Shown piece by piece: positions 60,756 through 64,000 of a stretch of DNA of 64,000 nucleotides. Under the pieces are notes generated by a model, which had not been told where the DNA came from, searched no databases, and saw nothing but the letters and a program-made list of their open reading frames with translations. The stretch is from the NCBI RefSeq assembly GCF_009870125.1, contig NC_046679.1, positions 2,046,001-2,110,000 on the forward strand, written 5' to 3'. Every line of letters begins with the position of its first letter. The first letter of the stretch is position 1. Origin of the DNA: Drosophila pseudoobscura. Lineage: Eukaryota > Arthropoda > Insecta > Diptera > Drosophilidae. The position numbers and the translations under genes are program-made.

Positions 60756-62079
60756 AAAATGTATAAAAAATTGTCAAAAATATTCGACGACTACGTGTCA
60801 ATGCCAAAGGTTCACACTTTTCGGCGGGCGTGGGAGGTGGTTCCTTTCTAGATGGTGGGGTTATTGTTATTGGAGTTAGTGTTGGTGTTTGGGATTGGTA
60901 TTGGGAGTGGGAGTGGGATGTGTTGATGTGTTCGGGGTCCCTTTTGTCACGGCGGCTGTGATGGCAACACATTGTTCTAAATGTCTAATGACACACAAAC
61001 ACTGGCAATTTTCAATTGAAGCGTAAACTCTGTGCTCTGCACAATTCCGGATGCGTGAACAATTTTCATAGACAAGAAAACAGCAGCAGCAGCAGCACCA
61101 GCCCCAGAGAGGAGCCCCCAAAAATGATATCTGGAAACTTCAAGCTGTCGATAGAGATATGAAGTTTAGTTGGTGCAAAAGAAAAAACAAAAAAGGAGCT
61201 GAAGGAGCGACTGAAAGGCAGAAGGGAATGCACTGAAGCAGGCCAAATGACATCAGTGGATTATCGCCGACATCGGGGCAAACATAAACACAAGCAATTT
61301 CCTGCTCTGTCTTTCAGCTTTTGTGGGGAATAAAAAATTGAATAAAAAACACACACGCACACACACGCACATCCAGAGAAGGACATGAGAGCATATGCAT
61401 GTACGAGTGTGAGTGGAGCTAAACAAAAGGATGAAATATGGTACGGCGTCCTCTTCTTCTCTGCTCAGCCCTTTCCATCTGGAGTTCCAGTCCGCCCCTC
61501 TAAAGTCTAAAGTGTTGAAGTTTGAGGGGCAGCACGTAAATTCGCGTTATCCTTGGGCCGACCTTGACAGGATGGAGCGGCCATGGGAATGGCCCCAGCT
61601 AAGGCCTAGCCGGCACATTCTTTTTCCGCCTTTCTCTGAGCGAGTACTGGTATATGTTAAATAACTTCACGCACTCGCCCAGACAGACAGACAGACGGAT
61701 GCTGGCTGCTGGCTGCTGTTCATGAATGCAAGTACAAATTACGGGCCCATTCAGTTGTTGGCCAACAGCAAAACAGCGGGAGCGGGAGCAGGAGCTGGCA
61801 ACATGAGCCGCGTTGCGTCGTGGAAGTGGACGTGGGCCCCCCGTTGCTGCAACTGGCCTTCAATGGATTTCATTCGCGTACAGTACATGTTGCTGTGGCC
61901 CAGCAGTACAAACAAGTGAGAAAGCCTAGCCGTGCGCACCGAAGCTGCAAGTACACTTTCAGATTGATCGTCTGATAGTACAGGTGGAAACACCAAAAAG
62001 TACTTCCAGAGATTCCATTCGGGTCTTCATTGACAGAACAAGAGAGACACTCAAATCCACCGATTGTTATAGCAGTTCT

Positions 62080-62155
62080 ATGATGATCAGATCTTGAATA
62101 CATATATTCTGATAGTCAAAATGGTAGTACCCCTTCGAAGGGTATTACGAGTACA
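62080..62155 (+). repeat. Fragment from the other end of the dispersed repeat
   Basis: GATCAGATCTTGAATACATATAT followed by CCCCTTCGAAGGGTATTACGAGTAC resembles the distal part of the same repeat family (GATCAAGAATATATATA ... ACGAGTA). It also forms a short perfect hairpin, ACCCCTTCGAAGGGT. Confidence 0.35.
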
Positions 62156-62662
62156 ACCCCAAGGATACTGATGAGCCGCAAGCTCAACAACGACATTGAC
62201 ACTGGCAGTTGTTCGTCCGCGGTCACCCCCTCTCTCTCTTGCGCTCCGCATCAGTCCGCCTCTGTCTGTCGTAAAACTCTCCGGCCCGGCTCTCTCGTCA
62301 CTAAATTACAAGACTTAAATTTTACGCTTCAATAAATCCTGCGACAAAAAAAATGTGCCCGACTCGTTGGCCATTTGTAACAAATTGAATTCAATTAAAT
62401 AAATTAAAATGCATTCTACATAAGCGCGACTGTTAAATGGGAAAAAAACTGGATTAAAAAATAGCTTTCGAATGTCACGAAACACAGGATATTTGCCACC
62501 GGGACAGCCCAACAACCCAACCCAACCCAACCCCACCCATCAGCCATCAGTGTTCATTTGCAACTTTCCGTGAGCCAATTTACAGAATGTACTGAGCCAA
62601 GTGCAAAATCAAAGCCAAAGTTGAAACAGGGGAAAGTTAACTGGGGGAAGCGGAAGGGGGAG

Positions 62663-62690
62663 AGGATAGGATAGGATAGGATAGGATAGA
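62663..62690. repeat. GGATA pentanucleotide microsatellite
   Basis: Five to six tandem GGATA units. Confidence 0.85.
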
Positions 62691-63458
62691 GGAGACTGGG
62701 GGTAACTGGGATTTTTAGATAAATAAGAGTGTGTGCAGGGACTCGACTCGACTCTAGACTCGAGACTCGGGAGCGCATTAATAAAAGCTGAGCATGGTGA
62801 AAACTTTTTCCCACTCAATAGAAAAGTTCCCTCGTAGCCAGCGAGCTCGATTTTCTTATATTTTTTTAATGTTTGAGGTTTTGATGTTTGTGGGATGTGG
62901 GAAGGGGGATGTGTGGGCGTGGCCGTGGCTGTGGCATCACCGCCCCCCGGCCCGACCAACTTGACAAATGACAATTTTCACCAAATATTTGGAGGAACTC
63001 GTACAAGGAGAGCGGAAAGGAAACCAAAAAACTCAACACAAATAACAGGGGAAACTCCCAAAACAAAAGAAAGCCAGGGGAATCCCGGGGTAGACTTGCC
63101 AAAGAGGCGGCTACTGCGAAAGTTTCAAAAGGGATGATGGAGCAACTATTCCGGCTTTAAGCTCGAAACATTAGCTCGCGCACACCTCATCGCAATGGCA
63201 TGGCCATCTTTAAGGATCTCCCAAAAACCAGCCAAACAAGCCACGAGGGAAAACAACACTTTCGGTGAGTTTTCCAGTGCATTCAATTGAGCGGAGAAGT
63301 AGCTTGAAAGTCTCAAGAAAGTTTTCACGTAAGCCCCCGGCCCAGCCCAGTCCAGCCCAGCCCACAGACATCTCGATGATCCCCTTATAAGCATGTTTGG
63401 TATTGCCTGGCAGGGCTAATTGAAATGCAGCCACTTGGCTAATGCTGTGAGCAGAAGC

Positions 63459-63483
63459 AGAGGCAGCAGCAGCAGCAGCAGCA
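63459..63483. repeat. CAG trinucleotide microsatellite
   Basis: Pure AGC/CAG units in non-coding DNA. Confidence 0.8.
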
Positions 63484-64000
63484 AACAGTTGCCACTCGGT
63501 TGCCATCCCATGGCTGCCACCCAGCAACATACTAATCAATTTAAAAAGTTTCAACCGGCAGCAAAGTTTTCCAAGTGCTTGTGCGATGAGCTCTCTACTT
63601 GTCTGCTCTCCAGTTTTCCCCCCAGTTTGCTAAAATCTGGAGCGCTAGTTGCCCGCTCGTTTCTATGTACAGGACTAATGGGAAAACGGAAGTTGCAAAG
63701 GAAATTTGGGTTGGCGACACTGTCGTCGGCTGGCTGTCGACAATGGCAGTGGCATGGAGTGGGAAAAATATACGTTAGAAACGGAAAACAACGCAACACA
63801 ACACAGCACACAGAGCAGTTGTTCTGCATTTCCGTTTCCGCTGGCGGCGCGTGCACGTCGCATGGGCACATCCCTTTCTCCCTTTCTCCCAGATGTTGGG
63901 CAATGAAAAGTGCATTGCGCTGCCTGCCGACTCGTCCTGACATTGTCCTTGCTCACGATGAATCTGTATCTCTGTAATATCATATTCAAGGGGGTATCGG

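Larger units (their letters stand above)
56600..64000. other. Downstream region without a recognised gene
   Basis: No exon with family resemblance is seen on either strand. Contents are simple repeats (ATAGG at 62663-62690, CAG at 63459-63483, GACA at 61680-61695) and fragments of the dispersed repeat near 60680-60755 (minus) and 62080-62155 (plus). It may be intron or intergenic DNA of a gene outside the window. Confidence 0.45.

Noticed and set aside
1-64000. CRISPR arrays, bacterial operons, tRNA or rRNA genes
   Set aside because: Spliced insect genes throughout; no spaced identical repeats and no cloverleaf or rRNA sequence recognised by eye.

Overview
This is eukaryotic DNA from a Drosophila genome. 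The genes have short introns of about 50-65 bp with GT...AG ends and Drosophila-type coding bias. Their content and order match the region around cytological band 99B of D. melanogaster: Obp99c, Gycalpha99B, a TMEM86 homologue, Bub3, a cluster of pickpocket (DEG/ENaC) channel genes, Obp99a and the dopamine receptor gene Dop1R2 (DAMB). Several protein differences show it is not D. melanogaster itself. An obscura-group species is my guess and is not proven by the sequence.

Layout. 1-3000: no gene recognised. 3083-3609 (+): Obp99c. 3794-5999 (-): Gycalpha99B. 7856-9250 (+): a TMEM86/YhhN-type membrane protein. 10453-11494 (+): Bub3. 11590-13426 (-): ppk gene A. 13527-14069 (-): Obp99a. 14787-16503 (-): ppk gene B. 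16773-18805 (+): ppk gene C. 18864-20116 (-): a truncated ppk pseudogene, delta-D. 20128-21176: an inserted element with TG...CA ends and a 4-bp target duplication, probably a solo LTR. 21177-21400 (-): a 5' fragment of gene B. 21670-23704 (+): ppk gene C'. 23763-25786 (-): ppk gene D'. The rest is about 38 kb with one recognised gene, Dop1R2. Its coding exons start at 45377. A candidate 5' UTR exon ends at 31091, about 14 kb upstream. Its alternative last exons lie at 48306-48395 and 53912-54880.

The ppk part is a tandem duplication of a B-C-D block. One round gave B-C-deltaD followed by deltaB-C'-D'. The original junction can be read base by base, and the LTR-like element later landed 11 bp inside it. 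The two C copies have tracts about 1 kb long with no difference I could find, next to diverged tracts. This suggests gene conversion, or assembly collapse.

The most unusual signal is the last exon of Dop1R2. An in-frame TGA followed by C (53993-53995) is followed in the same frame by 294 open codons with strongly G/C-biased third positions, ending at TAA 54878-54880. Stop-codon readthrough would extend this receptor isoform from 555 to 850 residues.

Functionally the window is a mixed neighbourhood: chemosensory binding proteins and sodium-channel subunits, NO/cGMP signalling, a mitotic checkpoint protein and a dopamine receptor. Nothing shows that they form one pathway. The large non-coding part is rich in microsatellites and carries a few decayed dispersed repeats.
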